A stretch of 64,000 bases of DNA. Origin: Mucilaginibacter straminoryzae. GTDB lineage: Bacteria; Bacteroidota; Bacteroidia; Sphingobacteriales; Sphingobacteriaceae. Position numbers and translations under genes: made by a program. This document shows, piece after piece, positions 33,692-42,180 of the stretch; the stretch's first letter is position 1; each line of letters starts with the position of its first letter. The DNA lies in NCBI RefSeq assembly GCF_022953055.1, contig NZ_JALJEJ010000012.1, positions 1 through 64,000 of the forward strand, given 5' to 3'. Below the pieces are notes generated by a model. It had not been told where the DNA came from and ran no database searches. It saw only the letters and a list, made by a program, of their open reading frames with translations.

Positions 33692-34313
33692 TATTGTACT
33701 GGTAGATGATCACCGCTTGTTCAGAAGCGGCATAGCCTCGTTGATTAACCAGGTGCCGGGCTACCGGGTACTGTTTGAAGCTTCCAACGGGCAGGAACTT
33801 ATCAACAAATTAACCCCTAAAGTTAAGCCGCAAATCATCCTGCTGGATATTAATATGCCAGAAATGGATGGATTTTTAACCACCCAGTGGCTGAGGAAAA
33901 ATTACCCGGACATCAAGATCATCATCCTTTCTATGTTCCAGGATGCGGAAAAAGTACTTGGCATGGTAAAACTTGGCGTGAACGGCTACTTATTAAAAGA
34001 CGCCGAGCCGGAAGAATTTGAAACCGCATTAAAGCGCGTTACCGAAAACGAGTTTTATTACCCCGCCTTCGTCACCAAACACCTGCTCAGCAACTTTAAT
34101 AAACCGGCAGAGAACGTAAAGTTGAATAGCCGCGAGATAGAATTTCTGAAACTGGTAGGTACCGAATTAACCTACAAGGAAATTGCAGATAAAATGTGTA
34201 TCAGCGCACGTACTGTAGACGGCTACCGCGATCAGCTTTTCGAAAAGCTGAATATCAAGAGCAGGGTAGGGCTGGTACTTTACGCCATTAAAAATAATTT
34301 GATAGAGTTGTAA
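33672..34313 (+). CDS. NarL/FixJ-type response regulator
   Basis: A 213-residue regulator. The receiver domain has VDDHRLFRSGI, phospho-acceptor D59 (ILLDINMPEMDG) and K109-type switch lysine in YLLKDAEPEE. The LuxR-type HTH is at about 145-210 (NSREIEFLKLVGTELTYKEIADKM then SARTVDGYRDQLFEKLNIKS). It overlaps the kinase gene, so it is its cognate regulator. Target genes are unknown; the palindrome at 34312-34336 is a candidate site. Confidence 0.95.
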   Translation: MLTEPIDIVLVDDHRLFRSGIASLINQVPGYRVLFEASNGQELINKLTPKVKPQIILLDINMPEMDGFLTTQWLRKNYPDIKIIILSMFQDAEKVLGMVKLGVNGYLLKDAEPEEFETALKRVTENEFYYPAFVTKHLLSNFNKPAENVKLNSREIEFLKLVGTELTYKEIADKMCISARTVDGYRDQLFEKLNIKSRVGLVLYAIKNNLIEL

Positions 34314-34336
34314 ATTGCTAATTAAATTAGCAATTT
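34312..34336. promoter_or_regulatory. perfect palindrome between response regulator and radical SAM gene
   Basis: AAATTGCTAAT and its complement, 11-bp arms around TAA. It overlaps the regulator stop codon and ends 6 bp before the ATG of the radical SAM gene. It may be a weak terminator (TTTTGC follows) or a protein-binding site. Confidence 0.45.
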
Positions 34337-34342
34337 TGCTTT

Positions 34343-35413
34343 ATGCCTTTTGAAGAGAATCCGGAGTTTTTTAAGGGACGCGGCGCGCAGGTAAACACCC
34401 ACAATAAATACCTGAAGAATAAGTATGTACTGGAGCACCAGGAAGGTATTGACGAACCTTTGCTGGAAAACACCATTACGCAGTTTTACCAGGAAACGGC
34501 CAGGAAGATCGTAAGCGAATCTAACAGCCCGGATTTAAGCCACATGTATTCCATAAACCCATACCAGGGTTGCGAACACGGTTGTATTTATTGCTATGCC
34601 CGTAACAGCCACGAGTATTATGGCTTTAGCGCCGGTCTTGATTTTGAACGAAAGATTATTGTGAAGCAAAATGCCCCTGAACTGCTGGAAGATTATTTCA
34701 ACCGGAGGAATTATGAGCCGGTTACCATTATGCTTTCGGGCAATACAGATTGCTATCAGCCGGTTGAACGCAAACTGGGCATTACCCGCCGATTGCTGCA
34801 GATTTTTTTGAATTACAAGAACCCGGTAAGTATCATCACCAAGAATAACCTGATCTTGCGTGATCTGGATATTATAGCTGAACTGGCCCGCCTGAACCTG
34901 ATCCATGTGAACGTTTCCATCACCTCGCTGGATGAACAGCTGCGCCAAAAGCTCGAACCCCGTACCGTAACCGCCACAGGCAGGCTGGCCGTCATAGAAA
35001 AGCTGGCTGCGGTGAGTGTGCCGGTACGCGTAATGGCTGCGCCGATTATACCTGGATTGAACAGTAACGAAGTGCCTGATATTATCCGTGCCGCTGCTAA
35101 CCGCGGTGCGTGCGATGCCGGTTTTATCATGGTGAGATTAAACGGAAGCATTGCAGATATTTTTACCGACTGGCTCTATAAAACGTTCCCGGCAAAAGCA
35201 GAAAAGGTATTGCACCAGATCCAAAGCTGCCACGACGGAAAGTTAAACGATAGCGACTTTGGCCGCAGAATGGTAGGCAGCGGAAACGTTGCAGAAGCTA
35301 TTCATCAACTGTTCAGGGTAGCTTATAACCGGTTCCTGTCCGGCCGTGCAATGCCGCCCTTAGATCATAGTTTATTTACCCCTAAAAAAGGACGGCAGAC
35401 CAGTTTGTTTTAA
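34343..35413 (+). CDS. PA0069-type radical SAM protein
   Basis: A 356-residue radical SAM enzyme. The [4Fe-4S] motif is C77-x3-C81-x2-C84 in NPYQGCEHGCIYCYARNSHEYY, the hallmark of the PA0069/SplB-related group. MLSGNTDCYQPVERK and MAAPIIPGLN follow. The reaction is unknown. The gene starts almost directly after the response-regulator gene, with a palindrome in between. Confidence 0.93.
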   Translation: MPFEENPEFFKGRGAQVNTHNKYLKNKYVLEHQEGIDEPLLENTITQFYQETARKIVSESNSPDLSHMYSINPYQGCEHGCIYCYARNSHEYYGFSAGLDFERKIIVKQNAPELLEDYFNRRNYEPVTIMLSGNTDCYQPVERKLGITRRLLQIFLNYKNPVSIITKNNLILRDLDIIAELARLNLIHVNVSITSLDEQLRQKLEPRTVTATGRLAVIEKLAAVSVPVRVMAAPIIPGLNSNEVPDIIRAAANRGACDAGFIMVRLNGSIADIFTDWLYKTFPAKAEKVLHQIQSCHDGKLNDSDFGRRMVGSGNVAEAIHQLFRVAYNRFLSGRAMPPLDHSLFTPKKGRQTSLF

Positions 35414-35450
35414 GTTTAAACTTGCAAAAGAAGATAACACTTCCGAAATC

Positions 35451-35525
35451 GAACATCCGAATTCTAAAATCCATCAAATCCGAAATCATCAAAACTAGAA
35501 ATCAAACATCCGAATTCCGAAATCA
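35451..35525 (+). repeat. imperfect short direct repeats
   Basis: The unit AATCrAACATCCGAATTCyr occurs twice (about 35456-35475 and 35502-35521), with CCGAAATC copies around it. It fills the gap between the convergent radical SAM and TPR genes. Confidence 0.6.
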
Positions 35526-35526
35526 A

Positions 35527-37023
35527 TTAAAACCCTAATCGCTTAATACCTTCTTTGGCTTTTTGTTCGATGCTGTTCTCGTACTGGTGGTTCTTAAATG
35601 CAATGGCCATATTGTAGTAATGAACAGCCTCTGCACGGTTTTTCTGGCCTTCGTATATACCGCCGATCCGCAGCGCTGCCGTAGGGGCGTAGTAAGAAGC
35701 CGTGCCTTTGCCTGCCGCGATAGTTTGCTGATAACTACGCAAGGCGTCTTCATCTTTATTCATCGCTTCGTAGATGCGGCCCTGGCGATAGTAATACTCT
35801 GCTTTGTCCTGTACCTGTTTCAGGTCTGCCGGGTTCAAATCGCGCAATATGGCTAAAGCTTTGTCGTAAATGCCACCGTCAAACAGCAGCCGGGCTTTCA
35901 GTAGTTCGGGTTGTGGTGCTGGCCCCGAAGCTTCCGCTAAAGCCTGCTTATCTTTATCGTGGTAATTGTAACCTTTTGTTTTTACCAGTTGCACGTACGA
36001 CTGGTATTTATGCTCATCGCCTTGCAGAAGATAGTACCAAGCCATGTGCCAGTAGGCATCCTTGATATAATTTACGCCTTTATATTCATTCAGGTACTTT
36101 CTGAAGTAGTCGTCTGCATTGGTATCCAGCTTGTTCATTTTGGCGATGGCCAGCAGATAATCCAGGTAGGGGTAAGGCTGATAATCGTTCCCCATCGGCC
36201 GATGCTCAAGATAAGCAATGGCCTCCGTACTATGCCCTGTGCGGATAGCTACAAAAGCTTTGATGTAGGTTTTTAGTAAACTGCTGCTATCAATACTGGC
36301 AGTGTACTGCTGCATTTTGGCAAAGGCCGCGCTATCGTTAATCACATAGGCCTGCACGTAGGTAAGGTAAAACACCAATTCGTCGTAATAGAACGCATAG
36401 CCAGATTTTGGCAGCTTGCCGGTTAACTGTTCCAGCATGTTTAAGCCGGTGGCGGTGTTCCCTTTAATTCCGAAGAAACTTAAAGCGCTTTTTAAAGCGC
36501 CATCAGGCAGCGAACCCAATAGGATATTCACCATACCCAGGGGGATATCATCCGGTAAAAATCCCGGGAATTTTTTCGCGTTGGATTGCAACAGCCGGTA
36601 GGCCCGGTTCACCTCGAAGCCTGCCGTGGTATTCTCGCCAAAGCGGCTATGTAGCAACGCCCATTGCAGGTTGACTTGTGCCTGGCAGAAATTATAGTAA
36701 GGCGAGTTCTTGTCCTCATCTTCTAACTTATCCAGCCGTGGGCCTTTATTGTTTTTTAAGCGGTCGAAGTCGGCTTTGTTTTCGGTGGTCAGCAGCCAGA
36801 AGTAATCGTAATAATTATCAAGCAGGATAGTAATGGAATTATTGGGATGGACGGCCTTCTCCTGATCGATCTGTACCCGCGCACGCTTAAGCTTCAAACT
36901 TAAAATGCTTTCATAAGCTTGTACACAGTTGGCATTAAAATCAAAGTTAGCATAGCTGTTGCTGATGGTTAACGCGCCGAAAAAGCTAAATGCAAAAAAA
37001 TATTTAAGGTATTTACTAAACAA
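35527..37023 (-). CDS. exported tetratricopeptide-repeat protein
   Basis: A 498-residue protein with a signal peptide at about 1-25 (ending SNSYA). The rest is helical, with TPR units clearest in the C-terminal third (AEYYYRQGRIYEAMNKDEDA, then LRIGGIYEGQKNRAEAVHYY). The start is TTG at 37023. It is likely a periplasmic scaffold; partners are unknown. No second gene is in the unit. Confidence 0.85.
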   Translation of the reverse strand: MFSKYLKYFFAFSFFGALTISNSYANFDFNANCVQAYESILSLKLKRARVQIDQEKAVHPNNSITILLDNYYDYFWLLTTENKADFDRLKNNKGPRLDKLEDEDKNSPYYNFCQAQVNLQWALLHSRFGENTTAGFEVNRAYRLLQSNAKKFPGFLPDDIPLGMVNILLGSLPDGALKSALSFFGIKGNTATGLNMLEQLTGKLPKSGYAFYYDELVFYLTYVQAYVINDSAAFAKMQQYTASIDSSSLLKTYIKAFVAIRTGHSTEAIAYLEHRPMGNDYQPYPYLDYLLAIAKMNKLDTNADDYFRKYLNEYKGVNYIKDAYWHMAWYYLLQGDEHKYQSYVQLVKTKGYNYHDKDKQALAEASGPAPQPELLKARLLFDGGIYDKALAILRDLNPADLKQVQDKAEYYYRQGRIYEAMNKDEDALRSYQQTIAAGKGTASYYAPTAALRIGGIYEGQKNRAEAVHYYNMAIAFKNHQYENSIEQKAKEGIKRLGF

Positions 37024-37161
37024 GTTAAAGGTGCTGAATTGAAAAAGTATCGTGCAAAATAATTACATTTTAAATCTGTAGCGTAATAACGCGCGTATAC
37101 AGGTATTAATTTTACCGCATTATAACTTTTTAAACTTTAAAAGGTTTTTACCGCCAGCAAC

Positions 37162-37194
37162 AAAAAAAGCCTTCTGCGTATGCAAAAGGCTTTT
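37162..37194 (-). terminator. rho-independent terminator of the small Cys/Lys-rich gene
   Basis: On the minus strand a 9-bp stem AAAAGCCTT/AAGGCTTTT with inner TGC/GCA pairing is followed by a T-run, 23 bp after the stop. Confidence 0.8.
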
Positions 37195-37216
37195 CCTTAA
37201 AATGATTTCAGAATGC

Positions 37217-37408
37217 TTAGGCCGCTTTCTTTTCTGCAGCTTCGCACATTTTTTTGCATTTAGCTTTTTCTGCAGCAGACGCTTTAGTCATCTTTTTGCA
37301 GCAAGATTTTCCAGGTGCGCATTTCATGCCTTTATCTTTATCTGCAGCAAAAGAACCAACTGTTGCTACTGAAAAGGCTAAAGCCAGCATTAAAGTTACT
37401 TTTTTCAT
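37217..37408 (-). CDS. small exported Cys/Lys-rich protein, 63 aa
   Basis: A signal peptide (1-21, ending SFA) precedes a mature part of about 42 residues with six cysteines (C30, C36, C37, C51, C55 and a neighbour in GKSCCKK) and many lysines. It has its own terminator. Cysteine content suggests metal binding or disulfide-linked folding outside the cytoplasm. I do not recognise the family, and the role is open. Confidence 0.75.
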   Translation of the reverse strand: MKKVTLMLALAFSVATVGSFAADKDKGMKCAPGKSCCKKMTKASAAEKAKCKKMCEAAEKKAA

Positions 37409-37442
37409 TCTCTTTGTTTTATTTGGTTTAATACGAATAGGG

Positions 37443-38105
37443 TTATGCGGGTAGTTCGGCCAGCACTGTGCGGCCGCCTTTTACCACTTCGCCAAGGTTA
37501 ACATTAACCTTTGAACCTAAAGGTAAGAAAATATCTACGCGCGAACCAAATTTTATAAAGCCAAATTGGCCGCCTTGTTCTACCTGGTCACCTTCTTTTA
37601 CATACCATACAATGCGGCGGGCCATCGCACCGGCAATCTGGCGGAACAGTACATCCTGGCCAGCGCTGTTTTCGATCACGATGGTGGTACGCTCGTTTTC
37701 AGTAGACGATTTCGGATGCCACGCAACCAGGTATTTACCAGGGTGGTATTTAAAATATTTCACCACACCGCTGATGGGGTTGCGGTTAACGTGCACATTA
37801 ACCGGCGACATAAATACAGAGATCTGGATGCGTTTATCTTTCAGTACTTCGCCTTCTTCTGTTTCTTCAATCACCACTACTTTACCATCTGCCGGGCAAA
37901 GCACTTTGGTTTCGTCCTGGTTGATCTTAAAGATCGGGCTGCGGAAAAATTGCAGGATGATCAGGAACAGTAATGCAGAAAAAATATAGATGATCCATTT
38001 AAGCGTAAACGCCTGTGGGTAAAAAAACTGGATCACGGCGTTAAGCACAAAAATAAACAGGATACATAGCGCGATAGAGGTATATCCTTCTTTATGAATT
38101 GTCAT
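37443..38105 (-). CDS. psd: phosphatidylserine decarboxylase family protein
   Basis: A 220-residue short-form (PSD-B-like) enzyme that makes phosphatidylethanolamine. Two membrane helices lie near the N-terminus, and the self-cleavage site is the Gly-Ser in FIKFGSRVDIFLP, giving the pyruvoyl group. VFMSPVNVHVNRNPISG and LVAWHPKSS are typical. The next gene on the strand is cdsA upstream, so both steps of phospholipid synthesis are side by side. Confidence 0.94.
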   Translation of the reverse strand: MTIHKEGYTSIALCILFIFVLNAVIQFFYPQAFTLKWIIYIFSALLFLIILQFFRSPIFKINQDETKVLCPADGKVVVIEETEEGEVLKDKRIQISVFMSPVNVHVNRNPISGVVKYFKYHPGKYLVAWHPKSSTENERTTIVIENSAGQDVLFRQIAGAMARRIVWYVKEGDQVEQGGQFGFIKFGSRVDIFLPLGSKVNVNLGEVVKGGRTVLAELPA

Positions 38106-38168
38106 TCTGATATAAAATATTTTTGCAAATGTATGATTATGTAATGGATAACCATTAACACACGCACA

Positions 38169-38981
38169 CTAATTTAGCACGAAGTACAGGTAGGTATAAA
38201 CGATAGGGGCGGCTAAAAGCAATCCGTCGAAGCGGTCCAGCAGGCCGCCGTGCCCGGGCAGGATACCGCCGCTATCCTTAATATTCAGGCTGCGTTTAAA
38301 CATGGATTCCACTAAATCGCCCATCGTACCTACACACCCGATAATGATGGCTGCTGATATCCACTGGTTCCAAAGCAGTTCTTTAAAATATAAACTGATG
38401 ATAAAACCGGCCAGCGAGGCGATCACCACGCCGCCGAAGAAACCTTCCCAGGTCTTCTTGGGCGAATGCCGTTCAAATAACTTGGTTCGGCCCAGCCACC
38501 TGCCGCTAAGGTAAGCGCCGGTATCATTCGCCCAAAGCATGATCAGGAAAGCCATAGGGAAGTGGCTGTTGAAAGCCCCGTTAACAAAACCCAGCGCATG
38601 AAAGAAGCTAAAAGGGACGATGGTGAAGATCAGCCCTAAAAAAGTAAACCCGATGTTGGTGAATGGCGTTTCTGATCTTTTAAATAATTCCTGGATGAAG
38701 ATACTGCTCAGGGTTACTGCTAACAATAACACTAACTTGTGAGAGAGTAAGGCATTGTTGAGGTAAAAAGACAGCGCAACCGCTGCAAAAATCCCTGCAC
38801 CGTTAACTAAACCGGTTTGCTGGTTCACTGCGATACCTGCACCGCGCACAAGGCGGTAAAACTCCTGTAAACATAACAGGCTCAGTAAACAAAAGAATAC
38901 TGAATAAACGATAGGCCCGGCAAAAAAAGAACCGAGCATTATTACAACAAAGAAAAAGCCGGTAATGGCGCGTGTTTTCAT
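38169..38981 (-). CDS. cdsA: phosphatidate cytidylyltransferase
   Basis: A 270-residue integral membrane enzyme making CDP-diacylglycerol. Eight or so hydrophobic segments are seen, and the signature DLVESMFKRSLNIKDSGG followed by PGHGGLLDRFDGL is intact. It overlaps the upstream DUF2007 gene by 4 bp (ATGA-type), and psd follows 63 bp downstream. Confidence 0.96.
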   Translation of the reverse strand: MKTRAITGFFFVVIMLGSFFAGPIVYSVFFCLLSLLCLQEFYRLVRGAGIAVNQQTGLVNGAGIFAAVALSFYLNNALLSHKLVLLLAVTLSSIFIQELFKRSETPFTNIGFTFLGLIFTIVPFSFFHALGFVNGAFNSHFPMAFLIMLWANDTGAYLSGRWLGRTKLFERHSPKKTWEGFFGGVVIASLAGFIISLYFKELLWNQWISAAIIIGCVGTMGDLVESMFKRSLNIKDSGGILPGHGGLLDRFDGLLLAAPIVYTYLYFVLN

Positions 38982-39190
38982 ATATTAATCTGGTTCAGGA
39001 TCATCATCTCTACGGCCTGGCTAAAATCCTGCTCATGAATGTATACTTCAATATTGCCGAAATTGCGGTGTGATGAATCCTGTTTATTCAATAATACCGC
39101 ACCGATTTGGTTTTCAATCAGCATCTGCTTCACCATTTCGGCCTGGTAATAATTAGTGGAAACGAAAATTTTAACCCAGTTATGCTCCAT
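38978..39190 (-). CDS. DUF2007-type small protein
   Basis: A 70-residue soluble protein with the DUF2007 pattern VKIFVSTNYYQAEMVKQMLIE, then a beta strand with IEVYIHEQDFSQAVEM. Proposed to be a signal-transducing fold but with no proven function. It overlaps both cdsA downstream and the CPBP protease gene upstream (11 bp), so the genes are translationally linked. Confidence 0.87.
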   Translation of the reverse strand: MEHNWVKIFVSTNYYQAEMVKQMLIENQIGAVLLNKQDSSHRNFGNIEVYIHEQDFSQAVEMMILNQINI

Positions 39191-40109
39191 CAGATGTGCT
39201 GTGCCTTCCCCTTAAACTGATATTGCGGAAATTAACGAACAAAAGTACGGTAATAATCATACTGAACAGATACCCGCTGTAACTAAAAATGTGTTGTTCT
39301 TCGGGGTTATCTTTAATCAGCTTATGCTGAAATAAATAGGTAAGCACAACGGCGGTGCCGTTGTTCAGGAAGTGGCCCCAGATGGCCGGCCAGATACTGC
39401 CGCTCCAGTAAACAAAATAACCGAAGAATACGCCGAGCATCAGCCGTGGCAGGAAGCCAAAAAATTCCATGTGGAAAGCGCTGAACAGTGCAGCGGTGAT
39501 CCAGATGCCTGCATGGGGGTTACGGCTCCATCGGATAAAGATGGTTTGCAGGCTGCCGCGGAACATCAGTTCTTCTACAATGGCGGTAGTGGCGGCTACC
39601 AATAGCAGCACCTTGACCAGGTCCAGCGGCGTGTTCATCTTTAGGATGATGTTGGTGACGCGCTCGGCCTGCTTTTCAGAAGCCTTCATCCATTGCTCTA
39701 CATCATTCAGCGCAGACGGTAAGGTTAAACGCTGGTTCAGGTTGCTTAAAACTTCCTCTACAGGGAGCGACATGAACATGATCAGCAACACGACAAATAG
39801 AAGTATAGGGTTAAAACGGCTGAACTTTAGATACCCGCGCGGTTCTTTCACCACCACATAAGCAAAGAAAATAGGGATAATACCTAACGGGATGGTGGTA
39901 CTCACGATCTGCAAGATCCATAACGCGCGCACATCGTTTGCGGTGCTGATATTCAGCTGTGCAATGTCCATCAGCGTATTAACGCCGTAGAGGGCAGTAA
40001 TAATAGCAGACCCGATAAAGTAACCTGCCAGTATCGTTACGGCACAAACCACCACAAAAAGCAGCAGTTGTAATCCGGGATGCATCTGGCTATAGGGCCT
40101 GTCTGTCAT
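39180..40109 (-). CDS. CPBP-family intramembrane metalloprotease
   Basis: A 309-residue multi-pass protein from ATG 40109 (an in-frame CAT-strand start at 40163 would run into the dusB gene). The CPBP motifs are present: EELMFRGSL (Glu-Glu and Arg), FSAFH and a late HFLNNGT. Substrate unknown. It is divergent from dusB and overlaps DUF2007. Confidence 0.92.
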   Translation of the reverse strand: MTDRPYSQMHPGLQLLLFVVVCAVTILAGYFIGSAIITALYGVNTLMDIAQLNISTANDVRALWILQIVSTTIPLGIIPIFFAYVVVKEPRGYLKFSRFNPILLFVVLLIMFMSLPVEEVLSNLNQRLTLPSALNDVEQWMKASEKQAERVTNIILKMNTPLDLVKVLLLVAATTAIVEELMFRGSLQTIFIRWSRNPHAGIWITAALFSAFHMEFFGFLPRLMLGVFFGYFVYWSGSIWPAIWGHFLNNGTAVVLTYLFQHKLIKDNPEEQHIFSYSGYLFSMIITVLLFVNFRNISLRGRHSTSDGA

Positions 40110-40124
40110 GTGGTTAAATATTTG

Positions 40125-40132
40125 TAAATTTG
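40125..40132 (+). promoter_or_regulatory. candidate -7 box of dusB
   Basis: TAAATTTG, exact match to TAnnTTTG, 20 bp before the dusB ATG. The -33 element is not clear. Confidence 0.45.
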
Positions 40133-40151
40133 CAGCGCTTAAAGATAAGCC

Positions 40152-41144
40152 ATGTCTGTGCAAATAGGAAATATAGATTTAGGAGAGTTCCCGCTGCTGC
40201 TGGCACCGATGGAGGACGTAAGTGATCCGCCGTTCAGGTACGTATGCAAGCAAAACGGGGCCGACATGATGTACACCGAGTTCATCTCGTCTGAAGGATT
40301 GATCCGCGATGCGGCTAAAAGCCGGCAAAAGCTGGATATTTTTGAATACGAACGGCCGATAGGCATCCAGATATTCGGCAGCGATATCGAGCACATGCGT
40401 AAAGCAACGGAGATATCTACCCAGGCCGGGCCGGATCTGATCGATATTAACTACGGCTGCCCGGTAAAAAATGTGGCTTGCCGCGGCGCTGGTGCAAGTT
40501 TGCTGCAGGATATTGATAAAATGGTAGCCATGACCAAGGCCGTGGTGAATGCTACGCACCTGCCTGTGACTGTAAAAACCCGTTTGGGCTGGGACGATAA
40601 CACCAAGAACGTATACGAAGTAGCCGAGCGGTTACAGGATATCGGCATTAAAGCACTGACTATACACGGACGCACCCGTGCCCAGATGTATAAGGGTGTG
40701 GCAGACTGGACGCTGATCCGCGAGATTAAACGGAACCCGCGCATCCAGATACCGATTTTTGGTAACGGCGACATCGATTCGCCCGAGAAAGCGGCGAACT
40801 GGCGTTTGGAATACGGCGTAGACGGCATGATGATCGGTCGCGCAGCTATCGGTTATCCCTGGATTTTCCGCGAGGTTAAACATTTCTTTGCCACCGGCGA
40901 AAAGCTGCAAGGGCCTACCATTGCCGAGCGGATTGAGGTATGCCGTACACACTTAGAGAAATCTGTTGCCTGGAAAGGACTAAAAACCGGTATTTTTGAG
41001 ATGCGCAGGCACTACTCAAATTACTTTAAAGGCATAGATCATTTTAAAGAATTTCGCATGAAATTGGTGTCTGCAGGCACTTTAGAAGAAGTGGAAGACA
41101 TTCTGAATCAGATTGCTATACATTATACTGAAGAGATGGCTTGA
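40152..41144 (+). CDS. dusB: tRNA dihydrouridine synthase
   Basis: A 330-residue FMN enzyme that reduces uridine in the tRNA D-loop. LLLAPMEDVSDPPFR binds FMN, the catalytic cysteine lies in NYGCPVKNVACRGAG, and NGDIDSPEKA with GRAAIGYPWIF is typical. It belongs to the DusB branch by overall pattern. Divergent from the CPBP gene, with a candidate promoter at 40125. Confidence 0.95.
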   Translation: MSVQIGNIDLGEFPLLLAPMEDVSDPPFRYVCKQNGADMMYTEFISSEGLIRDAAKSRQKLDIFEYERPIGIQIFGSDIEHMRKATEISTQAGPDLIDINYGCPVKNVACRGAGASLLQDIDKMVAMTKAVVNATHLPVTVKTRLGWDDNTKNVYEVAERLQDIGIKALTIHGRTRAQMYKGVADWTLIREIKRNPRIQIPIFGNGDIDSPEKAANWRLEYGVDGMMIGRAAIGYPWIFREVKHFFATGEKLQGPTIAERIEVCRTHLEKSVAWKGLKTGIFEMRRHYSNYFKGIDHFKEFRMKLVSAGTLEEVEDILNQIAIHYTEEMA

Positions 41145-41189
41145 TTATTGATTAACTATCAATAGATTTGAACATCACAACTTTTTAAT

Positions 41190-41576
41190 ATGGTAACTAC
41201 AATTACTGACGGCGTTAGAGTTTCTGTAGAAACCCAATACCAACCCGAATATTCTAATCCGGCGGGCGATCACTATATGTTTGCCTACAAAATAAATATC
41301 GAAAACCTGAGCAACTATACAGTTCAGTTGCTGCGCAGGAGGTGGGATATTTTTGATTCGAACGGAACACATCGCGAAGTGGAAGGCGAGGGCGTAGTTG
41401 GCGAACAACCGGTGATAGAGCCTGGGCAGTCGCACGAATATGTTTCGGGTTGCAACCTTAAGACAGATATGGGTATTATGAAAGGTGCTTACCAAATGGT
41501 ACGTACCATGGATAATTCGGTTTTCAATGTGGAAATCCCAGAATTCTATATGATCGCGCCGTACCGTTTAAACTAA
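41190..41576 (+). CDS. apaG: ApaG-family protein
   Basis: A 128-residue ApaG/DUF525 domain, an FN3-like beta sandwich. Signatures YMFAYKINIENLSNYTVQL and LRRRWDIFDSNG...VEGEGVVGEQPVIEPG are present. Role in bacteria is unsettled (linked to Co/Mg tolerance or AppppA metabolism). Located 45 bp after dusB, possibly in the same transcript. Confidence 0.94.
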   Translation: MVTTITDGVRVSVETQYQPEYSNPAGDHYMFAYKINIENLSNYTVQLLRRRWDIFDSNGTHREVEGEGVVGEQPVIEPGQSHEYVSGCNLKTDMGIMKGAYQMVRTMDNSVFNVEIPEFYMIAPYRLN

Positions 41577-41613
41577 TCACGGAACAGATTTCAGAGTCTA
41601 TTTATACAAATGG

Positions 41614-41637
41614 AAAGGCCTGCGCACGCAGGCTTTT
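41614..41637. terminator. bidirectional terminator between apaG and the next gene
   Basis: The perfect stem GCCTGCG/CGCAGGC with a 2-nt apparent loop, extended by A/T pairs, is flanked by AAA and TTTT. It fits both the plus-strand apaG and the convergent minus-strand gene at 41645. Confidence 0.8.
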
Positions 41638-41644
41638 CTGTTTT

Positions 41645-41995
41645 TTATCTTTTCCGCTTCAGGATAAACATAAAACGAGTGGACTTATCGGTATTTAATG
41701 AACTGTTATAAGGCGTTGTGCTTACCAGTTCCCAACCGTTCATAGCCATATAATTAAGGGCATCTGCAGCCGAGTCGAACGACTGTAGCTTGTCTGTTTC
41801 TGCTTTCTTCTCCAAGTCGTTATAGGGCGTTAGCTGCCCGTAATCCACACTAAACTTCAGTTTGCTGCTAAAGGTTCTTTCCACTCCGGTCATCACACAA
41901 TAAATTTCTTTAGCCTTGTAGGTGATGCTATCGCGCTTTTGGGCAAAACCTATTAAGGGCAGCAGGCAGATAAGGATAAGGCAAAGTTTTTTCAT
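41645..41995 (-). CDS. exported hypothetical protein, 116 aa
   Basis: A signal peptide at about 1-19 (ending GFAQ) precedes a 97-residue mature protein of mixed alpha/beta character with one cysteine. The segment DALNYMAMNGWELVSTTPY resembles DUF4177-like proteins, in which MNGWELV occurs, but the match is partial. Function unknown. Confidence 0.7.
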   Translation of the reverse strand: MKKLCLILICLLPLIGFAQKRDSITYKAKEIYCVMTGVERTFSSKLKFSVDYGQLTPYNDLEKKAETDKLQSFDSAADALNYMAMNGWELVSTTPYNSSLNTDKSTRFMFILKRKR

Positions 41996-42132
41996 CGGTT
42001 TTTCTTATAAGGTAATCTGTATTGGGTTAGGACTTAAAGATGTGGATTGTTGCTTGAAAAAGCAATGTTTTTTATACAGGGATATTAACTATTGCTAAAT
42101 TATTTGTGGTTTGCCAACGCCTATTAAAGCAT

Positions 42133-42158
42133 AAAAAAACCCGCGGTTAGGCGGGTTT
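42133..42158 (-). terminator. rho-independent terminator of the zinc peptidase gene
   Basis: On the minus strand an 8-bp stem AAACCCGC/GCGGGTTT is followed by TTTTTAT, 23 bp after the stop codon. Confidence 0.85.
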
Positions 42159-42180
42159 GATGTTTTTGTAACTTAAAGTG

